The notes beneath the pieces were generated by a model. The model saw nothing but the letters and a program-made list of their open reading frames with translations, did no database searches and was not told the origin of the DNA. A DNA stretch of 64,000 nt. Origin: Spirochaetota bacterium. Lineage in GTDB: Bacteria > Spirochaetota > UBA4802 > UBA5550. The stretch lies in the NCBI GenBank assembly GCA_017999915.1, contig JAGNKX010000003.1, positions 278,194-342,193 of the forward strand, written 5' to 3'. Below are positions 32,128 through 41,433 of the stretch, in pieces; the stretch's first letter is position 1; each line of letters begins with the position of its first letter. Both the position numbers and the translations under genes were made by a program.

Positions 32128-34578
32128 ATGGTGTGGTTATATAACATCTATTTTCTCTCAAACATAATCGCCTTTACCGTAATGGCGGTTGTGATATATT
32201 TCGCGTTCAAGAACAGGGCCATAATAGGAGCAAAGGCCTTTATAGCCCTGGCCCTGCTGCTGGAAACGGGTATCCTCGTTGACGCCATGGCCATGATCAG
32301 CGCCGGCGAAGAGATGGCCCTGTTCTGGTACTCCCTGAGGTTTATCGCCCTGGCGGGCGTCCCGCCGGTATGGCTGGTGTTCACGCTCCATTACACGGGC
32401 CGCAGCCATCGTCTCACGCCGGTGCGCTATGCGATGCTCTTCGCGATTCCTGTTTTGACGCAGATAATTCTCTGGACCAACGGTATCCATGGTCTCTGGG
32501 TTATCCATGATGTTGATTTTTTACGCGCAGGGCCGTTCATGATCGCGAATGTCGGCGCGCGGGTCCAGGGTCCCTGGTTCATGGTCCACTCCGTTTTCGG
32601 TTATTGCTGCCTGCTCTTCGGTATTACGCTTATTTTCCAGTGGTCCTATCACATGTCACGGCTTTACCGGTCCCAGGCCATGGCGCTCTGGCTGGGCATG
32701 ATAATCATGACTGCCGGGTCGGCAATTCCCACGTTCAATCTTATCCCCGGACTAATAGTGAATCCGATCATCCTGGGGCTCGCGGTGAGCGCGCTCTTCT
32801 TCGCCTGGGCAATATTCCGCCACCGTTTTCTCGACATGGTGCCGATTGCCAGGGATAGATTGATCGACAGCATGGAAGACTGCATGTTCGTCATAGACCG
32901 GATGAACAGGATCGTTGATATCAACGAACCCATGCAAAGGCTCGTCGCGGAGGCCTTCCTGGAAATCCACAGCGAGGTGCCGGAGTTGCTGATCGGTCAG
33001 CCAATAACGTCTTTGATTCTGCCCTGGCGCGACCTGGCGATGCAATTCAAGGACACGATGGATATCAAGACGGAAATAGTTTTGGCGCTTGGCGGGACGG
33101 ACCATTATTACGACCTCAAGATTTCGCCCGTCATGGATAAAGTCGGGCAGCAGATCGGAAGGATTATCGTGCTTAGAGATGTCACCGGTCACAGGCTGAT
33201 AGAGGATGAACGCAGGCTCAGCGAGGCCCGCCTGGACGCGCTGTACAAGCTGAGCCAGACCGACTTCCCCACTGAGAAGCAAACCGTCGACTACGCCCTG
33301 GAAGAGGCGGTGCGGCTCACGGGCAGTGAAATCGGCTATTTCCATCTTGTCAGCGAGGATAAGGTGAGCCTTGAGCTTTTCACATGGTCCAGGAAGGTCA
33401 TGAAAAACTGCACAGCGTCAAAGGACCGCCATTACCCCCTGTCCATGGCCGGAGTATGGGCGGATTGCGCCCGCACAATGCGTCCGGTCGTCCACAACGA
33501 TTACCAGAACCTGCCCGGCCGCAAGGGCTATCCTGAGGGCCATTCCCATATCGTGCGGCACATGAGTGTTCCCGTGGTCCGCAACGGCAGGGTCGAGGCC
33601 ATTTCTGGCGTGGCCAACAAGGGCGAGCTTTATAATGATACGGATATCCGCCAGCTGCAGCTCTTCATGGATGGTCTGTGGAAGATCATCGAGCGAAAAA
33701 GGGGACAGGAGGAGCTGGCGCAGGCCTTCAAGGAGAAGGAAAAGCTGTTGGCCGACCTCCAGATCAGCGAAAAGCTGCTCCGGGAGCGGAATGAAAAGAT
33801 GGAGGAGGACCTGAGGCTGGCCCAGGCGACGCAAAAGGGAATCATGAATTCCGATAAGCCTGGGAGCGACAGGATCAACGTCGACTACCGGTATAAGCCC
33901 CTGGAGATGGTCGGCGGCGATTATTTTTCATTTTTTACATCCCGGGACGATGTCATGGGGCTGTTCATTGGGGACGTGACGGGACACGGCATCGCCGCCG
34001 CCCTCTTTACTGCCCTCCTCAAGTCGGCCACCAGCCGCGTCTTCCGCGATTACGGAGACACACCCGCGCTCTTCATGAAAAACCTCAACAGGGAATTGCT
34101 TGATTACATGACATCCTACTTCGTGACCGGAATCTACTGCGTCTGCTCGCCCTGCGGCGGCATGGAATACGTCGATTTCAAATTTTCGGTGGGGGCCCAT
34201 CCGTTTCCGATCATTCGTTCCGGAAACGGGGATTTCAGCTACTCCGGCGTGTCCAATGATATTATCGGGCTCACCGATGATGTGAGCTACACCGATACAG
34301 TGGTGCGGCTCAATCCGGGGGACCGGATTTATTTTTATACCGATGGAATGCCGGAAACGAAAAACTCCATGGGCGAGCCTATAGGGTTCGGAGATGGCCT
34401 GATCGATCTGTTCCGGAAGGCTGACCGGCCGGCTCTCTCCGATACCCTGGACGCCGTCTTCGACGTACTGGCCGGCTACCGGGAAAGCAATCCCCTTCGC
34501 GACGACATCACCGTCATCGGCATCGAGGTTAACAAACCGGCCCTTGCCGATGATGATGCCGGCGCGTGTTCAGAATGA
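32128..34578 (+). CDS. 7TM-PAS-GAF SpoIIE-type PP2C phosphatase
   Basis: The 816-residue protein has a seven-helix histidine-kinase-type N-terminal membrane domain (about 1-240), a PAS domain (about 245-365), a GAF-like domain (about 370-525), a coiled coil, and a SpoIIE/PP2C phosphatase (about 570-800). Phosphatase motifs are VGGDYFSF, GDVTGHGIAAA and RDDITVIGI. The GAF-like domain is clearly related to that of the 7953 kinase (EEAVRLT-SEIGY, WSRKVM, MSVPV, FMDGLWKIIERK). It should dephosphorylate a STAS-type regulator in response to membrane and cytoplasmic signals. The start is ATG 32128, with only a weak GG-rich site upstream. No partner protein is adjacent. Confidence 0.9.
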   Translation: MVWLYNIYFLSNIIAFTVMAVVIYFAFKNRAIIGAKAFIALALLLETGILVDAMAMISAGEEMALFWYSLRFIALAGVPPVWLVFTLHYTGRSHRLTPVRYAMLFAIPVLTQIILWTNGIHGLWVIHDVDFLRAGPFMIANVGARVQGPWFMVHSVFGYCCLLFGITLIFQWSYHMSRLYRSQAMALWLGMIIMTAGSAIPTFNLIPGLIVNPIILGLAVSALFFAWAIFRHRFLDMVPIARDRLIDSMEDCMFVIDRMNRIVDINEPMQRLVAEAFLEIHSEVPELLIGQPITSLILPWRDLAMQFKDTMDIKTEIVLALGGTDHYYDLKISPVMDKVGQQIGRIIVLRDVTGHRLIEDERRLSEARLDALYKLSQTDFPTEKQTVDYALEEAVRLTGSEIGYFHLVSEDKVSLELFTWSRKVMKNCTASKDRHYPLSMAGVWADCARTMRPVVHNDYQNLPGRKGYPEGHSHIVRHMSVPVVRNGRVEAISGVANKGELYNDTDIRQLQLFMDGLWKIIERKRGQEELAQAFKEKEKLLADLQISEKLLRERNEKMEEDLRLAQATQKGIMNSDKPGSDRINVDYRYKPLEMVGGDYFSFFTSRDDVMGLFIGDVTGHGIAAALFTALLKSATSRVFRDYGDTPALFMKNLNRELLDYMTSYFVTGIYCVCSPCGGMEYVDFKFSVGAHPFPIIRSGNGDFSYSGVSNDIIGLTDDVSYTDTVVRLNPGDRIYFYTDGMPETKNSMGEPIGFGDGLIDLFRKADRPALSDTLDAVFDVLAGYRESNPLRDDITVIGIEVNKPALADDDAGACSE

Positions 34579-34615
34579 GAAGGGCGCTGCATGGCCCGGT
34601 GATGGATACATTAAG

Positions 34616-34653
34616 ATTGGATAAATATCCAATAAATTGATTGACAATCCAAT
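34616..34653. promoter_or_regulatory. Two ATTGGA-N6-TCCAAT operator-like sites
   Basis: ATTGGA-TAAATA-TCCAAT at 34616-34633 is a perfect 18-base dyad. ATTGAT-TGACAA-TCCAAT at 34636-34653 is a second copy with one half-site change, exactly 20 bases (two helical turns) further on. The same dyad occurs at 60923-60940. They lie about 220 bases upstream of the SDR gene. Confidence 0.5.
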
Positions 34654-34870
34654 TGTTTTTATCAAACTTGAATAATTAATGATGATTAGACAGCGAAAAA
34701 ATCAGTTTCCGGCCGCATGTCTGCATTAATGTTCTTGACCGTCATACGGCATCTGATGCCATGCTCTCAGCGTCCCGGGAAAAAGCCTGTGCTGTCCGCG
34801 CAAGCCATCACAGGATTGAACGCAATACTGACATGACGGCGCGAAAATACAATTACCTATGGGGGATCCA

Positions 34871-35677
34871 ATGAAGTCTTTTGCTGAAAAAAATGTCATT
34901 CTCACCGGCGCGGCGACCGGCATCGGGAGATTGATGGCGCTGATGATGGCGGATGAAAAGGCCAACCTCGCACTGATCGATGTTAACGTAAAGAAACTTG
35001 AGGAGACGCGCAAGGAATGCGCGGCCAAAGGCGCAAAGGTAAAGGCTTATACCTGCGATATTTCCAATAAAAAAGCAATCGACGGGCTGGTGAAAAAGGT
35101 AACGAAAGACTTCGCCCGGATCGATGTGCTTATCAACAACGCGGGCATGGTAACGGGGAAGTTCATCCAGGAATATGACTTCGAGGATTTCCAGAGGGTC
35201 ATGATGGTCAACTTCGTCGGCGGCGCATACCTCACGCGCCTTATCCTGCCTGACATGATGAAGCGCAACAGCGGCCATATCGTTTTTGTGGCGTCGGCCA
35301 TGGGTATTGTGGGCGTGCCGAGGATGGGGGCCTATGTGGCGTCGAAGCACGCCATCGTCGGATTTATCGATACACTGCGGATGGAGCTGAAAAAGTTCGG
35401 GTATAAAGGGGTGAAAACCCTGTGCGTGTGCCCATCGGCGATCGATACCGGCATGTTTCCAGGATACAAGGCGCCGCCCCTGTCGCCCATCCTCAAGCCG
35501 GAAGAAGTTGCCCGGCGAACCCTCAGATCGATCAAAAGCGAATGGACCTACCTGAAGCTGCCCTTCATCGTGAAGCTTATACCTCTAATGAAGATTTTTC
35601 CCGCCACGGTAGTCGATATTCTGGCCGGAGTAACGGGCCTCCTGAGTACCATGGACCATTTCCAGGGAAAGAAATAA
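34871..35677 (+). CDS. Short-chain dehydrogenase/reductase
   Basis: A classical 268-residue SDR: cofactor motif TGAATGIG (Gly13, Gly17, Gly19), NNAG near residue 93, catalytic Ser in VASAMG, and Tyr155-x3-Lys159 in YVASK. Asp after the second strand (LIDVN) points to NAD rather than NADP. The C-terminal half has a basic, partly hydrophobic stretch (LPFIVKLIPLMKIFPATVVDILAG), which suggests membrane contact as in lipid-acting SDRs. ATG 34871 has GGGGGA upstream. Substrate unknown. Two operator-like dyads lie about 220 bases upstream, and a perfect palindrome separates it from the convergent glycosyltransferase gene. Confidence 0.85.
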   Translation: MKSFAEKNVILTGAATGIGRLMALMMADEKANLALIDVNVKKLEETRKECAAKGAKVKAYTCDISNKKAIDGLVKKVTKDFARIDVLINNAGMVTGKFIQEYDFEDFQRVMMVNFVGGAYLTRLILPDMMKRNSGHIVFVASAMGIVGVPRMGAYVASKHAIVGFIDTLRMELKKFGYKGVKTLCVCPSAIDTGMFPGYKAPPLSPILKPEEVARRTLRSIKSEWTYLKLPFIVKLIPLMKIFPATVVDILAGVTGLLSTMDHFQGKK

Positions 35678-35689
35678 CAATATAATTTT

Positions 35690-35723
35690 CATGAAGGCGG
35701 GGTTGCGCAACCCCGCCTTCATG
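35690..35723. terminator. 34-base perfect palindrome between convergent genes
   Basis: The sequence from 35690 to 35723 equals its own reverse complement, with GCGC at the centre. It covers the stop codon of the minus-strand glycosyltransferase (35719-35721) and follows the SDR gene. It probably ends transcription from both sides, although neither flank has a long T-run. Confidence 0.7.
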
Positions 35724-36972
35724 CCTTTGCGCCGCCCACTCCAGCGTACAGTTCGGTGTCGACAGCGCGTCCCGTCACTATATCCACCACTCCGGGAATG
35801 CCGTTCTCGTCCTTCATTTCCACTCCCAGTGCAGCCGCGTTTTTCGCCATGAACCTGTTGTTCGCTAGCTCCGAAAGGGCAAGGGCCAGTTTTTTCACGG
35901 TTATCCTTTTAGGAGGCACCGGCGCCGGGCCCAGTCCAAGGGTGTGAATGCGGTGGCCCCAGTAAAACTGGTCCGCGATCTGGGGCATGATGAACTGGGG
36001 TACGCCGGCTCTGGCCGCGGTGTGGGTAGTGCCGCATCCGCCATGGTGGGCGACGCCCGCGCAAAGCGAGAAAAGTGTCGCGTGGTTCGTGTCGCCCACG
36101 GGGAATATCTCCGGCGGGAGCTCGGTCTTCCCCAGGCCGGTCCATCCCGTTCCCAGGACGGCGCGGCACCGCGCGCGTTTCACAGCATCGAGGATTAGGC
36201 CGGTGAATGAGTCGGAATCATCGACGCTGACGCTGCCGAAGCCGATATAGACCGGCGGCGGGCCGTCCTCCAGGAACCGGACAAGGTCCGGGCTGAGGCC
36301 CCCGTCGATGTCGCCATAGCAGTATCCCGTGTAGCTGAAATCGTAGTTTTTGCTCCAGCTGCGGCAGGGCGGCGCCAGCACCGGATTGATGGTGAGCACC
36401 GTATGGCTGCGGCCGGTGAAATATGAATTCACGCCGCCGATATCGGCCATGCCCAGCTTTCCGCGATATTTGTTGATATGCTTCCTGAACATGAGACCCG
36501 TGCCGAAGTTGACCGCGCTCCAGAGGCCCTTGTTGGCTATTGCCGGGAGCTTCTGCCATGGAATGAGGGGTGGGGGATGGTAACCGGGGAGCACCGGCGT
36601 GTAGGCGATCCGGTAATGGGGAATGCCGCGGTACTCCGCGACGGTTGGTACGGCCACCTCGTTTACACTGGTGACCAGCATATCGGCGCCCTCGGTCTCG
36701 CCTATGAGAAACTCGATCTGCTCGTCAATGGCCCGCGAGAACCAGTCTATGGCGGTCCTGATGGCGCCGATGCCGCTTCCCAGCTCCTGCATGACCATGG
36801 CGCTGTCCTCCGAATAGAGAAGCGGCTTCAATCCCTTGCTCCGCGCCCGGGGGCCGAACATCTCGGGCACGCAGATCGACACCTTGCATCCGGCCCGCTT
36901 GAGGGCCGCGCCGATCTCAATGATAGGATACACGTCGCCGCGGGATCCGCGGCTCGACAGAACGACGTTCAT
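35719..36972 (-). CDS. GT1-family glycosyltransferase (sterol glucosyltransferase-like)
   Basis: The 417-residue protein has the GT-B fold of UDP-sugar lipid glycosyltransferases. The N-terminal loop SSRGSRGDVYP and the C-terminal donor-binding motif HHGGCGTTHTAARAGVPQ, with PQIADQFYWGHRI, match sterol 3-beta-glucosyltransferases and macrolide or rhamnolipid-type enzymes. It probably moves a hexose onto a lipid or secondary metabolite in the cytoplasm. The start ATG 36972 is preceded by AGGAC-type sequence. It follows the radical-SAM gene by 27 bases on the same strand, so the two may make one modified glycolipid. The acceptor is unknown. Confidence 0.8.
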   Translation of the reverse strand: MNVVLSSRGSRGDVYPIIEIGAALKRAGCKVSICVPEMFGPRARSKGLKPLLYSEDSAMVMQELGSGIGAIRTAIDWFSRAIDEQIEFLIGETEGADMLVTSVNEVAVPTVAEYRGIPHYRIAYTPVLPGYHPPPLIPWQKLPAIANKGLWSAVNFGTGLMFRKHINKYRGKLGMADIGGVNSYFTGRSHTVLTINPVLAPPCRSWSKNYDFSYTGYCYGDIDGGLSPDLVRFLEDGPPPVYIGFGSVSVDDSDSFTGLILDAVKRARCRAVLGTGWTGLGKTELPPEIFPVGDTNHATLFSLCAGVAHHGGCGTTHTAARAGVPQFIMPQIADQFYWGHRIHTLGLGPAPVPPKRITVKKLALALSELANNRFMAKNAAALGVEMKDENGIPGVVDIVTGRAVDTELYAGVGGAKA

Positions 36973-36999
36973 GGATGTGTCCTCCCGGTTACTGGGTCA

Positions 37000-38274
37000 T
37001 TACCGGTAGTTCTCGATACGGGCAGTATCGATCACCGGGAGAACAAAGCCGGGAGCCGTTTCCTTCCTGAAACGCCGGTACGCGGCGGGTATCCGGAAGA
37101 GGAGGGCCCGGGGGCTGAATTTGATGGAAGACATGATCCAGCAGCCGTGGGTGCACCAGCAGTTGGCCCTGCCGCCGCCGCCGATCGCTTCGATCTCGCG
37201 ATTCATCGCGTCGGAATAGAGGGCCGCTGTCAGGTCGCAGCCGTAGTCGCGCAGGTTGCCGATGGGCGGCCGCATCTCGCATGACCTGAAGTCGCCGTTG
37301 TGGTCGATGACGAAGGTGGTCTTTCCGGCGGTGCAGTCCATTTTCCAGTGGCAGGGACCGGCGTAGTTGGCGTCCTGTATGTCATTGACGAACTTGATGA
37401 ATCCCAAAAAGAAGAACTTCGCGAATTTTTTCTTCATGCCGCTGAAGTCCTTGAATATGGCGTCGGCCTGCTGCTCAAAGAGGGGGAGGATCCTCCGCCG
37501 GAGCTCCTTGACGCGCTCCGGCGTGAGGGTCTTGATCGACGGATCACGGGTGTCCCCGCGGGGGATCTCGTAAAAGTGCGTGGCCACGGTATTTTTATTG
37601 AGGATATAAACCCCCAGGTCAAAGAGTGAATCGTATGCGTCGGGGGTAATGACCGTGACCGCGTTCATGAGAAGGCGCTTGTTGCCCCTGAACTTGTCCC
37701 GGGCCTTTTCCATTGTGGCGACGGTTTTCGCGAAGTTGCCCGGTATGCCCCGGTTGGCGTCATGGAATTTTCCCGGGCCGTCGAGGGAGAAATTCAGGTG
37801 CACGGTGAGCTCCGGGCAGGAATCCAGGAGACGCTCTGTCTCATCCACGATGAGATCCCCGCAGAGGCCGTTCGTGGGAAGGTTCACCACGCGCACCCCG
37901 TTATTGTCGTAAAAGAGCTTCACGATCTCCACCAGCTCCTTGCGGAGAAAAGGCTCGCCGCCGGAAAGCCAGAGCTTGTCGAACTTCGGCGCGCTTTCGG
38001 AGACGCGCCTGATTTCGTCGAAGGTGAGGTCGTCGTCGCTGTTGAGCTTCTCGTGGTAGAAGCAGGTGCGGCACTTCGAGTTGCACTTCGACGTGATGAA
38101 GAGAAATACGCCCTCGAGCCTCCGCCGGCGGAAAAGCTTGTGCAGAAGTCCCGGCTCTCCCATGTGCATGTCCTTTTCCTGCCTGGGTGAGGCCGAGATT
38201 GTATCGTGCGAGGCTGGGTCGGAGTAGTGGGCGCGCGAAGACAGACGTGTAGAAACTGCATGATCTACAGGCAT
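37000..38274 (-). CDS. Radical SAM/SPASM-like enzyme
   Basis: The 424-residue protein carries the 4Fe-4S motif CNSKCRTC near residue 64, LSGGEPFLR for SAM binding, and a C-terminal Cys-rich part (GPCHWKMDCTAGK, FRSCEM, CWCTHGCW) that should bind an auxiliary cluster. AGGAGG right before ATG 38274 supports the long start, which adds a 35-residue polar N-terminus; a later Met at about residue 36 would begin closer to the conserved barrel. It is first in a unit with the downstream glycosyltransferase. The family includes enzymes for peptide and lipid modification. I cannot name the substrate. FxxKFFFLGFIKF and the hydrophobic tail suggest membrane contact. Confidence 0.8.
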   Translation of the reverse strand: MPVDHAVSTRLSSRAHYSDPASHDTISASPRQEKDMHMGEPGLLHKLFRRRRLEGVFLFITSKCNSKCRTCFYHEKLNSDDDLTFDEIRRVSESAPKFDKLWLSGGEPFLRKELVEIVKLFYDNNGVRVVNLPTNGLCGDLIVDETERLLDSCPELTVHLNFSLDGPGKFHDANRGIPGNFAKTVATMEKARDKFRGNKRLLMNAVTVITPDAYDSLFDLGVYILNKNTVATHFYEIPRGDTRDPSIKTLTPERVKELRRRILPLFEQQADAIFKDFSGMKKKFAKFFFLGFIKFVNDIQDANYAGPCHWKMDCTAGKTTFVIDHNGDFRSCEMRPPIGNLRDYGCDLTAALYSDAMNREIEAIGGGGRANCWCTHGCWIMSSIKFSPRALLFRIPAAYRRFRKETAPGFVLPVIDTARIENYR

Positions 38275-38470
38275 GGTATCCTCCTAAAAAATGGTAATAC
38301 TGTATTTCAGGGCCGCGGCCCCGGGCGCTTTTTTATATGTACGCGCCTTTTTTTATCTATTGAGATATCCTGGCAAAAGCGTTGAATAATATCAAGAAGA
38401 AAAAAAGTTCAATGGTGACTAATTAATTGCCGGCATCATGTTCTTCGTGTTCCACAAAAAGGATTTCTGT

Positions 38471-38498
38471 TTGACACAATTCCACTTTCATGCAGAAT
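38471..38498 (+). promoter_or_regulatory. Promoter of the gluconate pathway pair
   Basis: TTGACA (38471-38476), a 16-base spacer and CAGAAT (38493-38498, four of six) lie about 30 bases upstream of the gluconokinase gene. Confidence 0.4.
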
Positions 38499-38529
38499 CT
38501 TATGCATACATCAAGGAGACCTGTCGGTT

Positions 38530-39060
38530 ATGGTATTTATCGTCATGGGAGTATCGGGTAGCGGGAAGACGGCGGTCGGGAAGCTCCTTGCCGACAGGAT
38601 AGCCTTTCCATTCCACGATGCCGATGATTTTCACTCCAGTGAGAGCATGGAAAAAATGAAGAGCGGCCGTCCCCTTACCGACGAGGAACGAGTGCCCTGG
38701 CTCTTTGACCTCGCGGTCCACGTGGCCCAGTGGAACAGGCATGGCGGCGCGGTGCTGGCCTGCTCCGCCCTTAAAGAAAAGTACAGGGAGATACTCAACT
38801 GGAACGGCAAGGAAGAGGTGGCCTACGTCTATCTGAAAGGCGAGCCGGAGCTGATACTCGGCCGGATGAAAAGCCGGACGGGGCATTTCTTCCCGGCCGA
38901 GCTCCTGGATAGCCAGTTCCAGGCCCTGGAAGAGCCCGCCCATGCGGTGACGGTCTCCATCGTGAAAAGGCCCGATGATATATGCGCGGATATAATCGAC
39001 GAGATCATCCGGAGGGAGCTGCTCCCCCTATCATACATAAGGAGCCTTAACATTGGATAG
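38530..39060 (+). CDS. gntK: Gluconokinase
   Basis: The 176-residue kinase has the P-loop GVSGSGKT (residues 7-14), DADDFH for substrate binding, GRPLTDEERVPWL, and ACSALKEKYR, all typical of GntK. It phosphorylates gluconate to 6-phosphogluconate in the cytoplasm with ATP. The next gene encodes 6-phosphogluconate dehydrogenase and overlaps by eight bases, so the pair takes gluconate directly to ribulose-5-phosphate with NADPH. AAGGAG lies 11 bases before ATG 38530. No gluconate permease gene is in the window. Length matches the family. Confidence 0.93.
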   Translation: MVFIVMGVSGSGKTAVGKLLADRIAFPFHDADDFHSSESMEKMKSGRPLTDEERVPWLFDLAVHVAQWNRHGGAVLACSALKEKYREILNWNGKEEVAYVYLKGEPELILGRMKSRTGHFFPAELLDSQFQALEEPAHAVTVSIVKRPDDICADIIDEIIRRELLPLSYIRSLNIG

Positions 39061-40471
39061 CCGTGACATCGGCATCATAGGCCTCGGCGTCATGGGGAGG
39101 AACATTGCCCTCAATTTTTCACGCCACGGTTTTTCCGTGGCAGTCTTTAATCCCGGCGCTCCCGGCGAAGGGGACCTCCTTGCGGATTTCCTCAAGTCCC
39201 ACGGCTGCGACGCTATCGCCGGCGAGCGGCACCTCGATGACTTTATAGCTCAGTTGCGCAAGCCCAGGGTCATGTTGCTGATGGTCAAGGCCGGCGCGCC
39301 CGTCGATGATGTCATCCTTAGCCTCGCGCAGCGCCTTGATCCCGGAGATATTATCATCGACGGCGGCAATTCGCATTACAGAGATACCGAGCGAAGGATG
39401 GCAAACCTTGAAAAAGCGGGCATCCTCTACGTGGGATGCGGTGTCTCCGGCGGCGGTGAAGGCGCCCTCAGGGGACCTTCCCTTATGCCGGGAGGCTCGC
39501 CGGAAGCGTGGAAAACCATAGGCCCGCTGCTTCAATCAGTCGCCGCGAAGCTCGAAGACGGGACTCCCTGCTGCGAATGGACCGGCCGGGGCGGGGCGGG
39601 CCATTTCGTGAAGATGGTCCACAACGGCATAGAGTACGCCATGATGCAGGCCATCGCCGAGGCCTATGACATGATGAGGCGCATGGCCGCCATGGGCGCG
39701 GATGAAATGGCTGTCGCCTTCGGGAATTGGAACGCCGGCTGCCTTGGCGGATACCTCATGGGGATTGTCCCCCGCATATTGAAGCAGAGGGACAAGGGGG
39801 CGCTCCTCCTTGACGCCATCCTTGACCGAGCCTCCCAGAAAGGGACCGGCAAGGAATCGTCAATGGCCGCCCTGGACATGGGGGTCCCGGCTCAGGCCAT
39901 GGACGAGGCCGTGGCGGCGCGCCTTATCTCGTCCCTCCTGGAGGAACGGCGCCGGGCCGCTGAGCTGTACCTGGACAACGCCGAATTCTCCGGGGACCGG
40001 GAGGCGCTGATTCATGACATCGAAGACGCCCTCTACTGCGCCATAGCGGTATCCCATTGCCAGGGATTTGCCCTCCTGGACAGGGCTTCGGAGGATTTTA
40101 AGTGGGATCTTGACCGGTCCGCCATTGCCCGCCTCTGGCGCGGCGGTTGTATCATCCAGTCTGCGTTGATGAATGAGATCGGGAAGATAATCAGCAATAG
40201 ATCATGGACCGGAAACCTGCTCCTGGAAGAACAATTTGGGGTTCTGATAAGGGAAAAGACAGCCGGATGGCGCCGCTCCGTATCCACGGCGGCGCTCCAT
40301 GGCATACCGGTGCCAGTGCTGTCATCAACGCTGGCTTATTTTGACAGTTATCGGTCGGCCCGGCTGCCGGCAAACCTTGTGCAGGCCATGCGGGATTTCT
40401 TCGGCGCCCACGGGTATGAGCGGATCGATGCCCAGGAGGGCAGGATTTTCAGGACAGATTGGGGAAAATAG
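39053..40471 (+). CDS. gnd: 6-phosphogluconate dehydrogenase, decarboxylating
   Basis: The 472-residue enzyme oxidises and decarboxylates 6-phosphogluconate to ribulose-5-phosphate. It has the NADP-binding GLGVMGRN near the start, DGGNSHYRDTERR, GCGVSGGGEGA, the catalytic KMVHNGIEY and a C-terminal domain of the long dimeric type. The start is TTG 39053, supported by AAGGAG at proper distance; no ATG or GTG fits. It overlaps the gluconokinase stop by eight bases. Position after NADP strand (VFNPGA) lacks the usual Arg-Asn, so cofactor preference might differ from E. coli. The last residues contain the tail found in family members, with no truncation. Confidence 0.93.
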   Translation: MDSRDIGIIGLGVMGRNIALNFSRHGFSVAVFNPGAPGEGDLLADFLKSHGCDAIAGERHLDDFIAQLRKPRVMLLMVKAGAPVDDVILSLAQRLDPGDIIIDGGNSHYRDTERRMANLEKAGILYVGCGVSGGGEGALRGPSLMPGGSPEAWKTIGPLLQSVAAKLEDGTPCCEWTGRGGAGHFVKMVHNGIEYAMMQAIAEAYDMMRRMAAMGADEMAVAFGNWNAGCLGGYLMGIVPRILKQRDKGALLLDAILDRASQKGTGKESSMAALDMGVPAQAMDEAVAARLISSLLEERRRAAELYLDNAEFSGDREALIHDIEDALYCAIAVSHCQGFALLDRASEDFKWDLDRSAIARLWRGGCIIQSALMNEIGKIISNRSWTGNLLLEEQFGVLIREKTAGWRRSVSTAALHGIPVPVLSSTLAYFDSYRSARLPANLVQAMRDFFGAHGYERIDAQEGRIFRTDWGK

Positions 40472-40561
40472 TATGGCAGGGTTACCCTCGTTCACGGCCC
40501 CTCTCCCGGGTGAGTGGGGAACGGAGAAAACAAAGGTCAAAAAAGAGCATGATAATTCTAT

Positions 40562-41200
40562 ATGAAATTTTATGATATAACGGTTCCAATATTAAATACG
40601 ATGCCGGTCTGGCCCGGCGATCCGCCTGTGATTGTGGAAAGGACGAAATCCATCAGCAAGGGAAATTCCTGCAATCTCACATCCCTGGCCATGGGGGTCC
40701 ATTGCGGCACCCACATCGACGCGCCTTTGCATTTTATGGATCGGGGGAGGGCGGTCGATGACATCCCCCTGGATGTCCTCAACGGGCCCTGCCGGGTTGT
40801 CGGGATAGACGCCAAATCCCTGATCGAAAAGAAGCATATAGAGAACCTCGGCCTGGGAGGATATAAAAGGATTTTATTCAAGACGGCAAATTCGGAACTG
40901 TGGAAAAACAACACTGCAGCTTTTTACGAAGGCTTTACGGCCCTGGGTTTGAGCGCAGCGGAATACCTGGCCGAGCTCGGCGTTTCCCTTGTCGGCATCG
41001 ACTATTTATCCATTGAATCGTTTCATGCGGAAAAGGAACACCCGGTACATAAAATGCTGCTGAAGAACAATATAGTGATCCTTGAAAGTGTCGACCTGTC
41101 GGGTGTCCAGCCGGCCGAATACGAGCTTGTTTGCCTCCCGCTGAGGATAACAGGCGCCGAGGGAGCCCCGGTGAGGGCGGTGCTGTATGAAAAGAGCTGA
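40562..41200 (+). CDS. Cyclase-family metal-dependent hydrolase (KynB-like)
   Basis: This 212-residue protein has the HxGTHxDAPxHF motif (HCGTHIDAPLHF, near residue 48), the Zn or Mn site of the cyclase/kynurenine formamidase family. Further matches are GIDYLSIE and the C-terminal PLRITGAEGAPVRAVL. The family includes bacterial N-formylkynurenine formamidase (KynB) and isatin hydrolase, so amide or lactam hydrolysis is the likely reaction. No tryptophan-pathway gene is adjacent, so the substrate is open. It follows gnd by 90 bases in the same direction and could be on that transcript; a weak ribosome-binding site precedes ATG 40562. Confidence 0.82.
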   Translation: MKFYDITVPILNTMPVWPGDPPVIVERTKSISKGNSCNLTSLAMGVHCGTHIDAPLHFMDRGRAVDDIPLDVLNGPCRVVGIDAKSLIEKKHIENLGLGGYKRILFKTANSELWKNNTAAFYEGFTALGLSAAEYLAELGVSLVGIDYLSIESFHAEKEHPVHKMLLKNNIVILESVDLSGVQPAEYELVCLPLRITGAEGAPVRAVLYEKS

Positions 41201-41280
41201 CCAATATCAAACAATCAACGGTGTGAGCGGGAGAAACTCACCAAGCATGGACCCGTCATAGGTATCATATGAGAAGACAA

Positions 41281-41419
41281 CTCGCAGAGACACAGAGGCG
41301 CAGAGATTTGAGGGTTGTCGTTATGCTGCTAAAATATGTAACCAGACATAATTATTAATATGAACACCAGCATTTATCTGATTCCCTCCGCGAACTCAGC
41401 GTCACCGCGACTCTGCGAG
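41281..41419. repeat. CTCGCAGAG-type inverted repeat element, copy 1
   Basis: The left arm CTCGCAGAGACACAGAGG (41281-41305) pairs with the right arm around CGCGACTCTGCGAG (41386-41419). The middle is A+T-rich and has no coding potential. The same arms occur at 44453-44587. This 'cgcagagacgcagagg' type of element is found scattered in many bacterial genomes. It lies 15 bases upstream of the FNR box of the NDH-2 gene. Confidence 0.8.
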
Positions 41420-41433
41420 ATAAATTTATAATA

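Noticed and set aside
40480..40535. C-rich sequence resembling the palindromic repeats
   Set aside because: Only a short match (GGCCCCTCTCCC) and no second arm; too weak to call a copy.
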